DNA from: Actinomycetes bacterium
GTDB taxonomy: Bacteria > Actinomycetota > Acidimicrobiia > Acidimicrobiales > Bog-793
Length of the DNA stretch: 64,000 nt
Direction: 5' to 3'
NCBI GenBank assembly: GCA_021798985.1
Contig: JAJZBI010000008.1
Location: 62,001-126,000 of the forward strand
The position numbers were made by a program, and so were the translations under genes. The notes under the pieces were generated by a model. It ran no database searches. It worked only from the letters and a program-made list of their open reading frames with translations, and was not told where the DNA came from. Positions 1-9,340 of the stretch are shown here, piece after piece; positions within the stretch are counted from its first letter, which is position 1; each line of letters begins with the position of its first letter.

Positions 1-75
1 GGGGCCGTTTGCACGGCCAGGGCGGCGGGGTAGCGCCCCTGCGGCGTCGGTGCTCGTGCGCCGCGAGGAGGGCGT
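1..75. other. Unassigned lead-in to qcrB
   Basis: This stretch should hold the 3' end of the gene before qcrB (a Rieske protein gene is expected there in actinobacteria), but none of the three forward frames gives a recognisable Rieske tail. A GAGGAG ribosome-binding site for qcrB sits at 65-70. Confidence 0.3.
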
Positions 76-1488
76 GTGGTCGGCCGCATCGCGAAGTGGG
101 TGGACAACCGACTCGCGTTCTCGCGCTCGGGCCGCAAGATGATCGACTACATCTTCCCCGAGCAGTGGTCGTTCCTGCTCGGCGAGATCGCCGCCTACTC
201 CTTCATCGTGCTCGTCATCACGGGCATCTTCTTGACGTTCTTCTTCGTTCCGAGCTCGGCGACCGTCATCTACCACGGCTCGTACGCGCCGCTGCACAAC
301 CAGCCGATGTCGGAGGCCTACCGTTCGGCACTCGATCTCTCCTTCAACATCCGTGGCGGCCTGCTCTGCCGCCAGGCGCACCACTGGGCGGCGCTCATCT
401 TCATCGGGGCGATCGTCGTGCACATGGGCCGGGTGTACTTCACCGGCGCCTTCCGGCGCCCTCGCGAGCTCAACTGGATGGTGGGCGCGACGCTGCTGTT
501 GCTCGCGATCTTGAACGGCTACCTCGGCTACTCGCTCCCCGGCGACCTCGACTCAGGCCAGGGCATCCGGATCGGTTACTCGATCCTCGAATCGATCCCC
601 TTCGTCGGCAGCTATCTCGCCGAGTTCCTCTTCCACGGCCAGTTCCCCGGCACGGGCATCTACGAGGAACGGTTCTTCATCTTCCACGTCTTGCTCCTGC
701 CGTTGCTCATCATGGGTCTCCTCGGCGTGCACATCTTGTTGATCATCAAGCCGCACCACACCCAGTTCAAAGACACGGATAAACGCGGCGACAATGTCGT
801 CGGCTCGCCGATGTTCCCGTCGTACGCGGCCAAGAGCACCGGGCTGTTCTTCATGGTCTTCTCGGTGATCCTCGGCCTGGCGGCGGTGGTGCAGATCAAC
901 CCGATCTGGCAGTTCGGGCCCTACCTTCCCTTCCGGGCGACCGACGCGAGCCAGCCCGACTGGTACGTGGGCTGGCTGGAGGGGGCGCTGAGGATCTGGC
1001 CGAACTGGGAGATCAACCTGCCGGGTCACATGGTGCCCGAGCAGTTCTTCCCCGCGGTCTTCCTGCCGGCGGTCACCTGGATCGGCCTGTACCTCCTCCC
1101 CTTCGTCGACCGCTTCCTCACCGGCGACCGGCGCGAGCACCATCTCCTCGCACGGCCCCGCGAGCATCCGGGCCGGACGGCCTTCGGCGTGGCGATGTTC
1201 ACCTTCTACGCCGTGCTCTTCGTCGCTGGCGGCGACGACGTGCTCGCCCAGTACTTCGGGGTCGGCGCGCACGCCATCGTCTGGTTCTTGCGGGTGACCG
1301 TGATCGTCGCGCCCTTCGTCGCCTACGCCGTCACCTGGAAGATCTGTCGAGAGCTCGGCCGGGCTCCGATCGCCACGGCGTCCCAGCGCTACGTGGTCGC
1401 GGTGCGCCAGGCGGACCGCTCGGTCGCGCTGCACGAGCTGCCTCGGGAGATCGAAGAGCCCGAGCCCGAACCGGTCGAGCTCGGCTGA
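76..1488 (+). CDS. qcrB: Cytochrome bc1 complex cytochrome b subunit
   Basis: Membrane cytochrome b of the respiratory menaquinol:cytochrome c reductase. It passes electrons from menaquinol through two b hemes and pumps protons at the plasma membrane. Residues 35-60, 104-125 and 135-155 are hydrophobic helices. Candidate heme ligands are His102/103 with His116, and His204 with His219, in two helices as the family requires. The Qo-site motif appears as PDWY (about residue 297), the form typical of actinobacteria in place of PEWY. The C-terminal region has further membrane helices and ends in an acidic tail. The GTG start at 76 follows GAGGAG. The 470-residue length is somewhat shorter than the mycobacterial protein. 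It would normally be the last gene of a qcrCAB operon. Confidence 0.95.
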   Translation: MVGRIAKWVDNRLAFSRSGRKMIDYIFPEQWSFLLGEIAAYSFIVLVITGIFLTFFFVPSSATVIYHGSYAPLHNQPMSEAYRSALDLSFNIRGGLLCRQAHHWAALIFIGAIVVHMGRVYFTGAFRRPRELNWMVGATLLLLAILNGYLGYSLPGDLDSGQGIRIGYSILESIPFVGSYLAEFLFHGQFPGTGIYEERFFIFHVLLLPLLIMGLLGVHILLIIKPHHTQFKDTDKRGDNVVGSPMFPSYAAKSTGLFFMVFSVILGLAAVVQINPIWQFGPYLPFRATDASQPDWYVGWLEGALRIWPNWEINLPGHMVPEQFFPAVFLPAVTWIGLYLLPFVDRFLTGDRREHHLLARPREHPGRTAFGVAMFTFYAVLFVAGGDDVLAQYFGVGAHAIVWFLRVTVIVAPFVAYAVTWKICRELGRAPIATASQRYVVAVRQADRSVALHELPREIEEPEPEPVELG

Positions 1489-1548
1489 TCCCTCGGCGCG
1501 CCGCGCTCGATCTGACCGCGACGGCGGCGGAGGGATAGCCTGCCGCCG

Positions 1549-2556
1549 ATGACGACAAGCGCCCCTTCCTCAGCGCCGGTGCAGGTCACCGTCACCGGCG
1601 CAGCCGGCCAGATCGGCTACTCGCTCCTCTTCCGCATCGCCTCGGGTCAGCTCCTCGGGCCGAACCAGCCCGTGGTGCTCCGCCTGCTCGAGATCGAGCC
1701 GGCGATGAAGGCGCTCGAGGGCGTCGTGATGGAGCTCGACGACTGCGCCTTCCCCTTGCTCGCCGATGTCGTGACGACCTCGGAGCTGAAGACCGCCTTC
1801 GACGGCACCTCCTACGCCCTCCTCGTGGGCTCGGTGCCGCGCAAGGCCGGCATGGAGCGCAAGGACCTCCTCGGGATCAATGGCGGGATCTTCAAGCCGC
1901 AGGGCCAGGCGATCGCGGCGCACGCCGCTTCGGACGTGCGCGTCCTCGTCGTCGGCAACCCGTGCAACACCAACTGTCTGATCGCCCGCTCCAACGCCCC
2001 CGAGATCCCTGCCGAGCGCTGGTTCGCGATGACGCGCCTCGACGAGAACCGGGCGAAGTCCCAGCTGGCGCGGCGCGCCGGCGTGCCGGTGCGCTCGGTG
2101 AGCAACCTCGCCATCTGGGGGAACCACTCCTCGACGCAGTTCCCCGACGTCTGGCACGCGCGCATCGGCGGTCAGTCGGCCGCAGGGGTGATCGGCGACG
2201 AGGAGTGGCTGCGGGGCGACTTCCTTACGACCGTCCAGCAGCGCGGTGCGGCGATCATCGCCGCCCGCGGCGCCTCCTCGGCGGCCTCGGCGGCCTCGGC
2301 GGCGATCGACTCGCTCGTCTCGGCGACCAACCCGACCGCCGAAGGGGACTGGACCTCGCTGGCGGTGGTCTCCCACGGCGAGTACGGGGTGCCCGAGGGC
2401 CTGCAGTTCGGCTTTCCGGTGCGCGTCGACGCCTCGGGATCCTGGCAGGTCGTGGAGGGCCTCGAGCACGGGGAGTTCGCGACCCAGCGTCTCGCGGCGA
2501 CTACCGAGGAGCTGCTCGCCGAGAGGGCGGACGTCGCCGACCTGCTCGGCGCCTGA
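1549..2556 (+). CDS. mdh: Malate dehydrogenase
   Basis: NAD-dependent malate dehydrogenase, the TCA-cycle enzyme that interconverts malate and oxaloacetate in the cytoplasm. The N-terminal dinucleotide-binding loop GAAGQIG is at residues 17-23. The mobile-loop arginines are in [13 protein letters not shown], the cofactor-site NPCNTN follows, then [13 protein letters not shown], and the catalytic histidine lies in [11 protein letters not shown]. The length of 335 residues is normal for the cytosolic-type group found in actinobacteria. It starts at ATG 1549, 60 bases after qcrB ends, so it may be co-transcribed with qcrB. An alanine/serine-rich stretch (about residues 240-255) carries a small in-frame GGCCTCGGC repeat. 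Confidence 0.96.
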   Translation: MTTSAPSSAPVQVTVTGAAGQIGYSLLFRIASGQLLGPNQPVVLRLLEIEPAMKALEGVVMELDDCAFPLLADVVTTSELKTAFDGTSYALLVGSVPRKAGMERKDLLGINGGIFKPQGQAIAAHAASDVRVLVVGNPCNTNCLIARSNAPEIPAERWFAMTRLDENRAKSQLARRAGVPVRSVSNLAIWGNHSSTQFPDVWHARIGGQSAAGVIGDEEWLRGDFLTTVQQRGAAIIAARGASSAASAASAAIDSLVSATNPTAEGDWTSLAVVSHGEYGVPEGLQFGFPVRVDASGSWQVVEGLEHGEFATQRLAATTEELLAERADVADLLGA

Positions 2557-2586
2557 GCGACCCTGAGCCGCCGGCGTGCGTCGCTG

Positions 2587-4551
2587 CTAGCCGCCGGCGC
2601 GCGCCCGGGTGAGCGCCAGGTGGCCGAGGGGATGGGCCATGAGGTAATCGGCGAGCTCTCGCACCACCGGGGCGGCCGCATCGGCGCCGTAGCCGGCCTG
2701 GTCGATCTCCACGCAAAAGGCGTAGCGGGCAGGCTGCCCCTTCGGGCCGCCGAAGGCGACGAACCAGCTGACCGGCTGGCCGGCGTGGGTGATCGTCGCC
2801 GTGCCCGTCTTGCCGGCGAGGTTCCACTTCGCGAAGTCAAAGCCCAAGAAGTCGCTGTAGGCCGTGCCGATGGGACTCGTCAGCGCGCCCTGGAACCCGG
2901 CGAGCAGGGCCTGGTCGACGGCGGGGGGCAGGGAGACGTGGCCCATCACCTTCGGCGCGATCCGCCGGATCACCTTGCCGGCCGGGGTCGTCAGGGCGGC
3001 GCCGATCTCTGGCGCGTAGCGAGTCCCGCCGTTCGCGAACGTGGCGTACGCGTTGGCCATCTCGAGCGGGGTGACGAGCGTCTCGCCCTGGCCGAAGGCG
3101 AGCTCTACGTTGTCGCCGACATACCAGCTCGCCGGCGGGAAGACCGCGGGCGCTTGGGCATGCAGCGCGCGCCGCACCGCCAGGCTGTCGACCTGGCCGT
3201 TGTCGACGTTGGGGAGGTCGATGCCACTTTCGACGCCGAGGCCGTAGGCGTGGGCGGCGTTCTGGATCGGCGTCGGGCCGTAGCGTCGCTGTTGGTCGTA
3301 GAAGAGCTCGCCGAGGTTGTAGAAGAAGACGTCGCTTGAGTACGACAGCGCCGAGGAGATGGTGAAGTTCCCGCCGCTGTCGCCTGGAGCGTCGGTGAGC
3401 ACCTGTCCGGTGGGCAAGGTGAAGTACCCCGGGTCGTGGTAGGTGAAGCCGGGCGAGATCAGGCCGTCGTCGAGCGCGGCGGTCGCCGTGGCGAGCTTGA
3501 AGGTCGAGCCGGGCTCTTCGGCGCCGACGACCGCGTAGTTGTTCAGGGGGCTGCCGAGCTCGCCGACGAGGTGCGCGTAGGTGGTCTGGGAGATCGCCGG
3601 GACCCAGTCGTTGTTGTTGTAGGTCGGTGACGACGCCATCGCCAAGACGGCGCCGTCTTGCGGGTCGATGACGACCCCCGCCGCCCATGGCGCGGGGACC
3701 GCGCCCGCCGAGGTGGTGCCGGCGCGTAGCGCGGTCAGCTCGTTGGCGAGGTCGGACTGCAGCTGGGCCTCGAGCCGGGCGCTGAGGTGGGTGACGAGGG
3801 TGTCGCCCGGTCGCGGGGGGCGGACCGACACGGTCTTCACGGCGACGCCGGCCGGGGTGACTTCCTCGATCCTCTGGCCGAGGTGGCCCTGGAGCTCGGC
3901 GTCGTAGTACTGCTCGAGACCGGACTGGCCGACGATCGTGTCGGCGCTGTAGCCAAAGCGCCGGTCGGCTTTGAGCTCGCTGGCGTTGATGGGGCCGACG
4001 TAGCCGATCACCTGGGCAGCGACGCCGCCTTGGGGGTAGCGGCGCTCGTAGGTGGTCTTCACCTTGACCCCGGCAAAGGCCCGGGGGTGCTCGCCGATCT
4101 CGACGAGGGCGGCCGGCGGTGGGTTCGTGGCGAGCGGGACCGCCTGGTACGCGTAGTACTGGTTGCTGGCCAGCTCAACGCGTAGGGCGGAGGCGCGCAC
4201 GCCGAGCAGTGCCGAGAGCCGCCCGAGCGTCCCGGGGTGGGCGAGCGCGGACTGCCGGCTCATCGCCACCTCCTCGACGGGGACGTCGGTCGCGAGCGGC
4301 GCGCCGCCGCGCGCCTCGATCGTCCCGCGCGGCGCGCTCTCGGCGATCACGCGCTGAGAGAGGGCGACAGCCGCACTCGCGTAGCGACGGCGGTGGATCA
4401 CCTGGATCGACCAGAGCCGCACGGCGAGCAGCGAGAAGAGGCCGACCACGACCATCCCCGCGGCGCGCGTGCGCAGCGAGAAACGGGCCGCCGGCGGACC
4501 CTGCTCGTTCTGGCGGCGCGCCGGGGCGAAGATGCGGCGACGCGGGCCCAA
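2587..4551 (-). CDS. mrdA: Penicillin-binding protein 2 type transpeptidase
   Basis: Class B penicillin-binding protein that cross-links peptidoglycan outside the membrane. A single membrane anchor lies at about residues 32-50, then comes a dimerisation/pedestal region, then the transpeptidase domain from about residue 285. The active site reads STFK (Ser349, Lys352), the second motif is SSD at 405-407 where SxN is usual, and KTG is at 581-583 followed by TA. The 654-residue length suits PBP2/MrdA. The gene is divergent from the LysR gene across a 124-base gap. It could instead be an FtsI paralogue; the lack of a PASTA tail and the short cytoplasmic tail favour PBP2. An MreB-like gene lies 15 kb away. 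Confidence 0.88.
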   Translation of the reverse strand: MGPRRRIFAPARRQNEQGPPAARFSLRTRAAGMVVVGLFSLLAVRLWSIQVIHRRRYASAAVALSQRVIAESAPRGTIEARGGAPLATDVPVEEVAMSRQSALAHPGTLGRLSALLGVRASALRVELASNQYYAYQAVPLATNPPPAALVEIGEHPRAFAGVKVKTTYERRYPQGGVAAQVIGYVGPINASELKADRRFGYSADTIVGQSGLEQYYDAELQGHLGQRIEEVTPAGVAVKTVSVRPPRPGDTLVTHLSARLEAQLQSDLANELTALRAGTTSAGAVPAPWAAGVVIDPQDGAVLAMASSPTYNNNDWVPAISQTTYAHLVGELGSPLNNYAVVGAEEPGSTFKLATATAALDDGLISPGFTYHDPGYFTLPTGQVLTDAPGDSGGNFTISSALSYSSDVFFYNLGELFYDQQRRYGPTPIQNAAHAYGLGVESGIDLPNVDNGQVDSLAVRRALHAQAPAVFPPASWYVGDNVELAFGQGETLVTPLEMANAYATFANGGTRYAPEIGAALTTPAGKVIRRIAPKVMGHVSLPPAVDQALLAGFQGALTSPIGTAYSDFLGFDFAKWNLAGKTGTATITHAGQPVSWFVAFGGPKGQPARYAFCVEIDQAGYGADAAAPVVRELADYLMAHPLGHLALTRARAGG

Positions 4552-4675
4552 CGCGCTGCGCTCTCAGGCCGCGGCGTGGCGCCGTGAGGCGGCGCGGCCG
4601 GTGTTGCGGGTGGTCGAGGGCACTGCGCCACGCTGCCGCCACCCATTTGGCCGTTCAAAGAAGTAGAACGCGGGG

Positions 4676-5590
4676 GTGCATCGGTACGCGCCTATCGACC
4701 TGCGGCGGCTGGCGATCTTCCTCGCCGTCGTGGACGAGGGCGGCTTCACCGCGGCGGGCGACGCGCTCGACGTCACCCAGCCGTCGATCTCTCAGGCGAT
4801 CCGCGAGCTCGAGGCCGAGCTCGGTGCCGAGCTCTTCTTCCGCATCGGCCGAACGGTCCGCCTTACGCCGGCCGGCGAGGCGCTCGTGCTGCCGGCACGC
4901 CAGGCGCTCGCCACCGTCGCGCGGGCGTCCTCGGCGGTCCGTGAGGTCGCCGGTCTATCGACGGGACGCCTCGAGATCGCCTGCCTGCCGACGCTCGCCG
5001 CGGCACCGCTGGCGCCGATCATCGGTGCGTTCCGCCGCGCCCATCCCGCCGTGGCGATCACCTTGACCAATGCCGAACACGCCGCGCAGCTCGTGGGCCT
5101 CGTGCGCTCGGGGCGCTGCGAGCTCGGCCTCACCGAGGCGCGCGCCGCGGAAGAGCTGTGCGTCGTGCCGCTCGGCCTGCAGGACCTCCTCGTCGTCCTG
5201 CCTCCCGGGTCGCCGGTGGAGCACCCCTACCCGCTCGGCGAGCTCGCCCGTCAGCCGCTCGTCGCTGCGCCGAAGGGGAGCTCGAGCCGGGACTTGCTCG
5301 ACGAGGCGCTGGAGGCGCGTGGCGGTCTCCACCACTTCGCGGTCGAGACTGCCCAGCGCGAGGCGCTCTTGCCGCTGATCGCTTGTGGCGCCGGTGCCGG
5401 GCTGCTCCCGCGCCCGATCGCCCGCCAGGCCGAGGCGCTCGGTTGCGTGGTGGCCGAGCCGCACCCGGGTGTCTCCCGCCTGCTGGCGATCGTGCATCGG
5501 CCGGGGCCGCTCACCCCTGCGGCCCAGCGATTCGTGGCGATCGCCCGGGAGCGGGCGTCAGCCGACGATCCCTCGACCGGGCTCGCCTGA
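4676..5590 (+). CDS. LysR-family transcriptional regulator
   Basis: DNA-binding regulator with an N-terminal winged helix-turn-helix at about residues 8-66 (IDLRRLAIFLAVVDEGGF, then SISQAIRELEAELGAELF) and a C-terminal periplasmic-binding-like effector domain (about 95-295). The 304-residue length is normal. GTG 4676 is the start that keeps the complete helix-turn-helix. It is divergent from the PBP2 gene, so the shared 124-base gap probably holds its own operator. The effector and targets cannot be read from the sequence. Confidence 0.9.
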   Translation: MHRYAPIDLRRLAIFLAVVDEGGFTAAGDALDVTQPSISQAIRELEAELGAELFFRIGRTVRLTPAGEALVLPARQALATVARASSAVREVAGLSTGRLEIACLPTLAAAPLAPIIGAFRRAHPAVAITLTNAEHAAQLVGLVRSGRCELGLTEARAAEELCVVPLGLQDLLVVLPPGSPVEHPYPLGELARQPLVAAPKGSSSRDLLDEALEARGGLHHFAVETAQREALLPLIACGAGAGLLPRPIARQAEALGCVVAEPHPGVSRLLAIVHRPGPLTPAAQRFVAIARERASADDPSTGLA

Positions 5591-5923
5591 GGGAGCGGGA
5601 GGTTGCGCCGTGCTCGGCTTGGCCGCTCCAGCGCAGCTGCCGGCGTGGCGATCGCCCTCCGGGCGCCGGCGATGCCGACCGGATCGATCCCACACGCGGG
5701 CCCAGGGCCAGGGGCGAGCGCATCGACGCCGCCGTTCCCGGACCGCGAGGTCGCCGAGCCCTTGGTTCTCGGTGCAGAGGCGCCGAGGTCACCCGCCGAT
5801 CAACCCGCAGGAGGTCTGTTCAGCGAGCGCGCCCGACCACGGGCACGAGCACCGACCGCCACGCCGGTTCCGCCTCGAGCGGCGGATCAGCTCGCCGCGG
5901 CCGCCAAGGCGGAGGGGGCTCGC
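5591..5923. other. Non-coding gap between convergent genes
   Basis: The 333 bases between the converging LysR and SCP2-ABM genes hold open frames in both directions, but none has a recognisable protein, ribosome-binding site or good start. I see no clear terminator hairpin with a T-run. Confidence 0.4.
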
Positions 5924-6640
5924 CTAGTCGGCAGCGATGAAGTGCTCCACGACGGGCGGCTCGGCGAAGTACGGGCCGAGGATCGCCCGCCACTCGGCGA
6001 ACAGCGGGGAGTTGCGGAACCCCTCCATGTGGTGGGCGAGGCTGTCCCACTCGACGAGCAACAAGAAGCTCGACGGCGACTCGATCCCGCGCAGCAGGCG
6101 GGCCGAGTTGCAGCCGTCGGCGGACAAGATGACCGCCTGCGCCTCGGGGAAGGCCGCGGCGAAGGCGGCTTCGGTGCCCGGCCGGACGATGATCACCGCG
6201 CGCTCGAGCACGGGCTGGCCGTCATCGGCTCCGCCGGGCTCTCCGGACTCCTCGAAGTGCGTCGTCGCCGCCAGCCGCACGAGGGCGTCACCGAGCGCGG
6301 CGAGCTGCTCTTGGGCAGCGACGAGCGCGTTGGCGTCCCCGCGCAGCTTGATCTTGCCCTCGGCGAGCATCGACGACGCGGCGGCACCCGAGGCGATCGC
6401 CCGCGCCGTCTCGTAGTCCTCGACGAGGACCACGTCGGCGTCCCGCACGCTGCCGGGCACGACCGCCGCCTCGCCACCCCCGCCGAAACGGATCGTGTAG
6501 GCGAGGTCGCCGCCTTCGAGCGTGGGCACGCCGGTGATCAGCTGACCGAGCGCGAGCGCTGGTCCGTCGGCGAGCCCGGGCGCGGCGCGCAGCTGGTCAG
6601 CGAGTTCGGCGAGCCACTCGTCGGAGAGGAAGAGTGCCAT
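5924..6640 (-). CDS. SCP2 sterol-carrier domain fused to antibiotic-biosynthesis-monooxygenase (ABM) domain
   Basis: 238 residues in two parts. Residues 5-120 resemble an SCP2 lipid-binding domain (hydrophobic strands, then a dipping segment SSMLAEGKIKLRGDANALVA typical of its C-terminal half). Residues 140-235 resemble an ABM ferredoxin-like domain (AVIIVRPG, then SFLLLVEWDS and the ending PPVVEHF). The gene begins one base after the sdhB stop codon and should be translationally coupled to the sdh operon. No catalytic role is known to me for this fusion; binding of a lipid or quinone-like ligand near succinate dehydrogenase is only a guess. The start is ATG 6640. Confidence 0.75.
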   Translation of the reverse strand: MALFLSDEWLAELADQLRAAPGLADGPALALGQLITGVPTLEGGDLAYTIRFGGGGEAAVVPGSVRDADVVLVEDYETARAIASGAAASSMLAEGKIKLRGDANALVAAQEQLAALGDALVRLAATTHFEESGEPGGADDGQPVLERAVIIVRPGTEAAFAAAFPEAQAVILSADGCNSARLLRGIESPSSFLLLVEWDSLAHHMEGFRNSPLFAEWRAILGPYFAEPPVVEHFIAAD

Positions 6641-6641
6641 G

Positions 6642-7541
6642 CTAGGCGTCCTTGCTCGCGGCGCTGCCGTGCTTGGCGGCGCCGTTTCGCCACAGCGGGG
6701 CGACCGCGGCCACCTCGGCGGCGCTCTGTGGCGCCTTGCGACCGAGCAGCTTGCGGCCGAGCCAGGCGACCGGGTCGTAGCGGGCATCCACCACGCGCTC
6801 TTTGAGCGGGATGATCCCATTGTCGGTGATGTGGATGCCCTCGGGGCAGACCTCGGTGCAGCACTTGGTGATGTTGCACAACCCGACGCCCATCTGCTCG
6901 CTGATGTAGCGGCGGCGATCCAGGTTGTCGAGCGGGTGCATCTCGAGCTCGGCGAGCCGGATGAGGAAACGGGGGCCGGCGTAGTGCGCCTTGTTGTCCT
7001 CGTGGTCACGGATGACGTGGCAGACGTTCTGGCATAAGAAGCACTCGATGCACTTGCGGAACTCCTGGCTGCGGTCCACGTCGACCTGGGCCATCCGGTA
7101 GGTGCCGTCGGCCTCGCGGGGTCCGGGGCTGAAGGCGGGGATCGCGGCGGCGACGGTGAAGTTGTAGGAGACGTCGGTGACGAGGTCGCGGATCACCGGG
7201 AAAGTCCGCATCGGCGAGACGGTGATCGGCTCGTCCTGGGGCAGCGTGCTCATACGCGTCATGCACATGAGCCGCGGCTTGCCGTTGATCTCGGCGCTGC
7301 ACGAGCCGCACTTGCCAGCCTTGCAGTTCCAGCGCACCGCGAGGTCGGGTGCGCTCGTGGCCTGGATGCGGTGCACGACGTCGAGGACGACCTCGCCCTC
7401 GAGCGCGGGCACCTCGTAGTCGACGAATCTGCCGCCATCGGCGTCGCCCCGCCACAGCCGCAGCGTGACGGCGCGCCGCGCCGTGCTCGACGGCGCGGCC
7501 GGCCTCGTGGTCGACGCGGCCTGCTCGGTCGTGCTTGCCAT
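6642..7541 (-). CDS. sdhB: Succinate dehydrogenase / fumarate reductase iron-sulfur subunit
   Basis: Carries electrons from the flavoprotein to quinone. The N-terminal plant-ferredoxin-like domain has the 2Fe-2S cysteines in NCKAGKCGSC and a later LMC. The C-terminal domain has two cluster motifs, CIECFLCQNVC and CNITKCCTEVCPEG. The length of 299 residues includes an extra N-terminal 25-residue Ala/Ser/Thr-rich leader and a C-terminal tail of about 40 residues. The ATG at 7541 overlaps the sdhA stop by ATGA, so the two are translationally coupled. The order sdhC-sdhA-sdhB-SCP2/ABM is one operon read leftwards. Confidence 0.95.
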   Translation of the reverse strand: MASTTEQAASTTRPAAPSSTARRAVTLRLWRGDADGGRFVDYEVPALEGEVVLDVVHRIQATSAPDLAVRWNCKAGKCGSCSAEINGKPRLMCMTRMSTLPQDEPITVSPMRTFPVIRDLVTDVSYNFTVAAAIPAFSPGPREADGTYRMAQVDVDRSQEFRKCIECFLCQNVCHVIRDHEDNKAHYAGPRFLIRLAELEMHPLDNLDRRRYISEQMGVGLCNITKCCTEVCPEGIHITDNGIIPLKERVVDARYDPVAWLGRKLLGRKAPQSAAEVAAVAPLWRNGAAKHGSAASKDA

Positions 7542-9340
7542 CAGTGACCCTCCTCGAAGAGCGCCTGGAGTTCTGCGGGCATCGTCGGGAGCGGTGACTC
7601 GCTCACCTCGACGACGCCGTCGCGCAGGCGGCTGACCATGTTGATCTTGCCGAAGTGGTCGGGATCGGACTCCCGGTAGTCGTCGCGGGTATGGCCGCCA
7701 CGCGACTCCTTGCGCTCGATCGCCGAGCGCGTCGTGCAGTTGGCCACCGCCAGCATCGACTGGAGGTCGAGGGCGAGGTGCCAGCCCGGGTTGAACTGGC
7801 GGTGGCCCTCGACGCTGACCGTCCCGGCGCGCTCGGAGAAGTCCCCGAGGCGCTCTTTCGCCTCGACGAGCTCGGACTCGGTGCGGATGATGCCGACGAG
7901 GGCCTGCATCGTCTCTTGAAGGTCCTGGTGCACGGCGTAGGGGTTCTCGCCCGAGCCGTCGAAGTAGCCGAGCGCCTCGTTGCACACGGCGTCCACCTGG
8001 GCCTCGTCGACGACCGTCGCGCCCGTGATGCCGAGCGCGTGCTCGGCGGCATAGCGCCCCGCCCGCCGACCGAAGACGAGGAGGTCCGACAGCGAGTTCC
8101 CCCCGAGGCGGTTGGCACCGTGCATCCCGCCGGCCACTTCGCCGCAGGCGTACAGGCCCGCCACCGTGCTCGCCGCCGTGTCACCGTCGACGCGCACGCC
8201 GCCCATGATGTAGTGGCACGTCGGGCCCACCTCCATCGGCTCGGCGGTGATGTCGACGTCGGCCAACTCCTTGAATTGGTGGTACATCGAGGGCAGGCGG
8301 CGCTTGATGTCCTCCGCGCTCCGGCGCGAGGCGATGTCCAAGAAGACCCCGCCGTGCGGGCTGCCGCGCCCGGCCTTCACCTCGGAGTTGATCGAGCGTG
8401 CCACCTCGTCGCGGGGCAGCAGTTCGGGCGGGCGACGGAAGTCCCGCTTGTTCTCGTACCACTGGTCGGCCTCGGCCTCGCTGTCCGCGGTCTCCTTGGC
8501 GTAGAAGTCCGGGATGTAGTCGAACATGAAGCGCCGGCCCTCGGAGTTGCGCAGCACGCCGCCGTCGCCGCGCACGCCCTCGGTGACGAGGATGCCCCGC
8601 GCCGAGGGCGGCCAGACCATGCCCGTCGGGTGAAACTGGACGAACTCCATGTCGATCAAATCGGCGCCCGCCCAGAGCGCGAGCGCGTGGCCGTCACCGG
8701 TCGATTCCCAGGAGTTGCTGGTGAACTTCCAGGTCTTGCCGACTCCGCCGGAGGCGAGCACGACCGCCTTGGCGGAGAAGACCACGAATCGGCCGCTCTC
8801 TCGCCACAGCCCGACGGCACCGTTCACCTCGCCCGAAGGGCCGTGCAGGAGTCGCACGATCTTGCACTCCATGAAGACCTCGACGCCGAGGGAGACCGAG
8901 CGCTGCTGCACGGTGCGCAGCAGCTCGAGGCCGGTGCGGTCGCCGACGTGGGCGAGGCGGGCGTAGCGATGGCCGCCGAAGTCCCGCTGGAGGATGAGGC
9001 CGTCCGGCGTGCGGTCGAACAGGGCGCCCCACTCCTCGAGCTCGAGGACCCGGTCGGGGGCCTCCTGGGCGTGCAGCTGGGCCATCCGCCAGTTGTTGAG
9101 CAGCTTGCCGCCGCGCATGGTGTCGCGGAAGTGGACCTTCCAGTTGTCCTCCGACCAGACGTTGCCGAGCGCGGCGGCGACCCCGCCCTCCGCCATCACC
9201 GTGTGGGCCTTTCCGAGCAGGGACTTGCACACCACGGCGGTGCGCGCCCCGGTCGCGCTCGCCTCGATGGCGGCGCGCAGGCCGGAGCCCCCGGCCCCGA
9301 TGATCAAGACGTCGACGTCATGCCGTTCGAGCTCAGCCAT
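7541..9340 (-). CDS. sdhA: Succinate dehydrogenase flavoprotein subunit
   Basis: Oxidises succinate to fumarate with covalently bound FAD on the inner face of the membrane. The dinucleotide loop is IIGAGGSGLRAAIEAS near residue 12. The expected FAD-linked histidine lies in KAHTVMAEGG. Substrate-site motifs are FHPTGM, TEGVRGDGG and HGANRLGGNSL. The 599-residue length is normal. The start is ATG 9340, chosen because it overlaps the stop of the membrane-anchor gene (ATGA); a longer open frame upstream overlaps that gene and is not coding. Confidence 0.95.
   Translation of the reverse strand: MAELERHDVDVLIIGAGGSGLRAAIEASATGARTAVVCKSLLGKAHTVMAEGGVAAALGNVWSEDNWKVHFRDTMRGGKLLNNWRMAQLHAQEAPDRVLELEEWGALFDRTPDGLILQRDFGGHRYARLAHVGDRTGLELLRTVQQRSVSLGVEVFMECKIVRLLHGPSGEVNGAVGLWRESGRFVVFSAKAVVLASGGVGKTWKFTSNSWESTGDGHALALWAGADLIDMEFVQFHPTGMVWPPSARGILVTEGVRGDGGVLRNSEGRRFMFDYIPDFYAKETADSEAEADQWYENKRDFRRPPELLPRDEVARSINSEVKAGRGSPHGGVFLDIASRRSAEDIKRRLPSMYHQFKELADVDITAEPMEVGPTCHYIMGGVRVDGDTAASTVAGLYACGEVAGGMHGANRLGGNSLSDLLVFGRRAGRYAAEHALGITGATVVDEAQVDAVCNEALGYFDGSGENPYAVHQDLQETMQALVGIIRTESELVEAKERLGDFSERAGTVSVEGHRQFNPGWHLALDLQSMLAVANCTTRSAIERKESRGGHTRDDYRESDPDHFGKINMVSRLRDGVVEVSESPLPTMPAELQALFEEGH

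Noticed and set aside
1-142. A Rieske gene tail overlapping qcrB
   Set aside because: One frame is open to 138 but its translation has no Rieske features; nothing can be supported.
5591-5923. A gene in the plus-strand open frame that continues over the SCP2-ABM gene
   Set aside because: The frame runs through a clear gene on the other strand and shows no motif, start site or codon pattern of its own.
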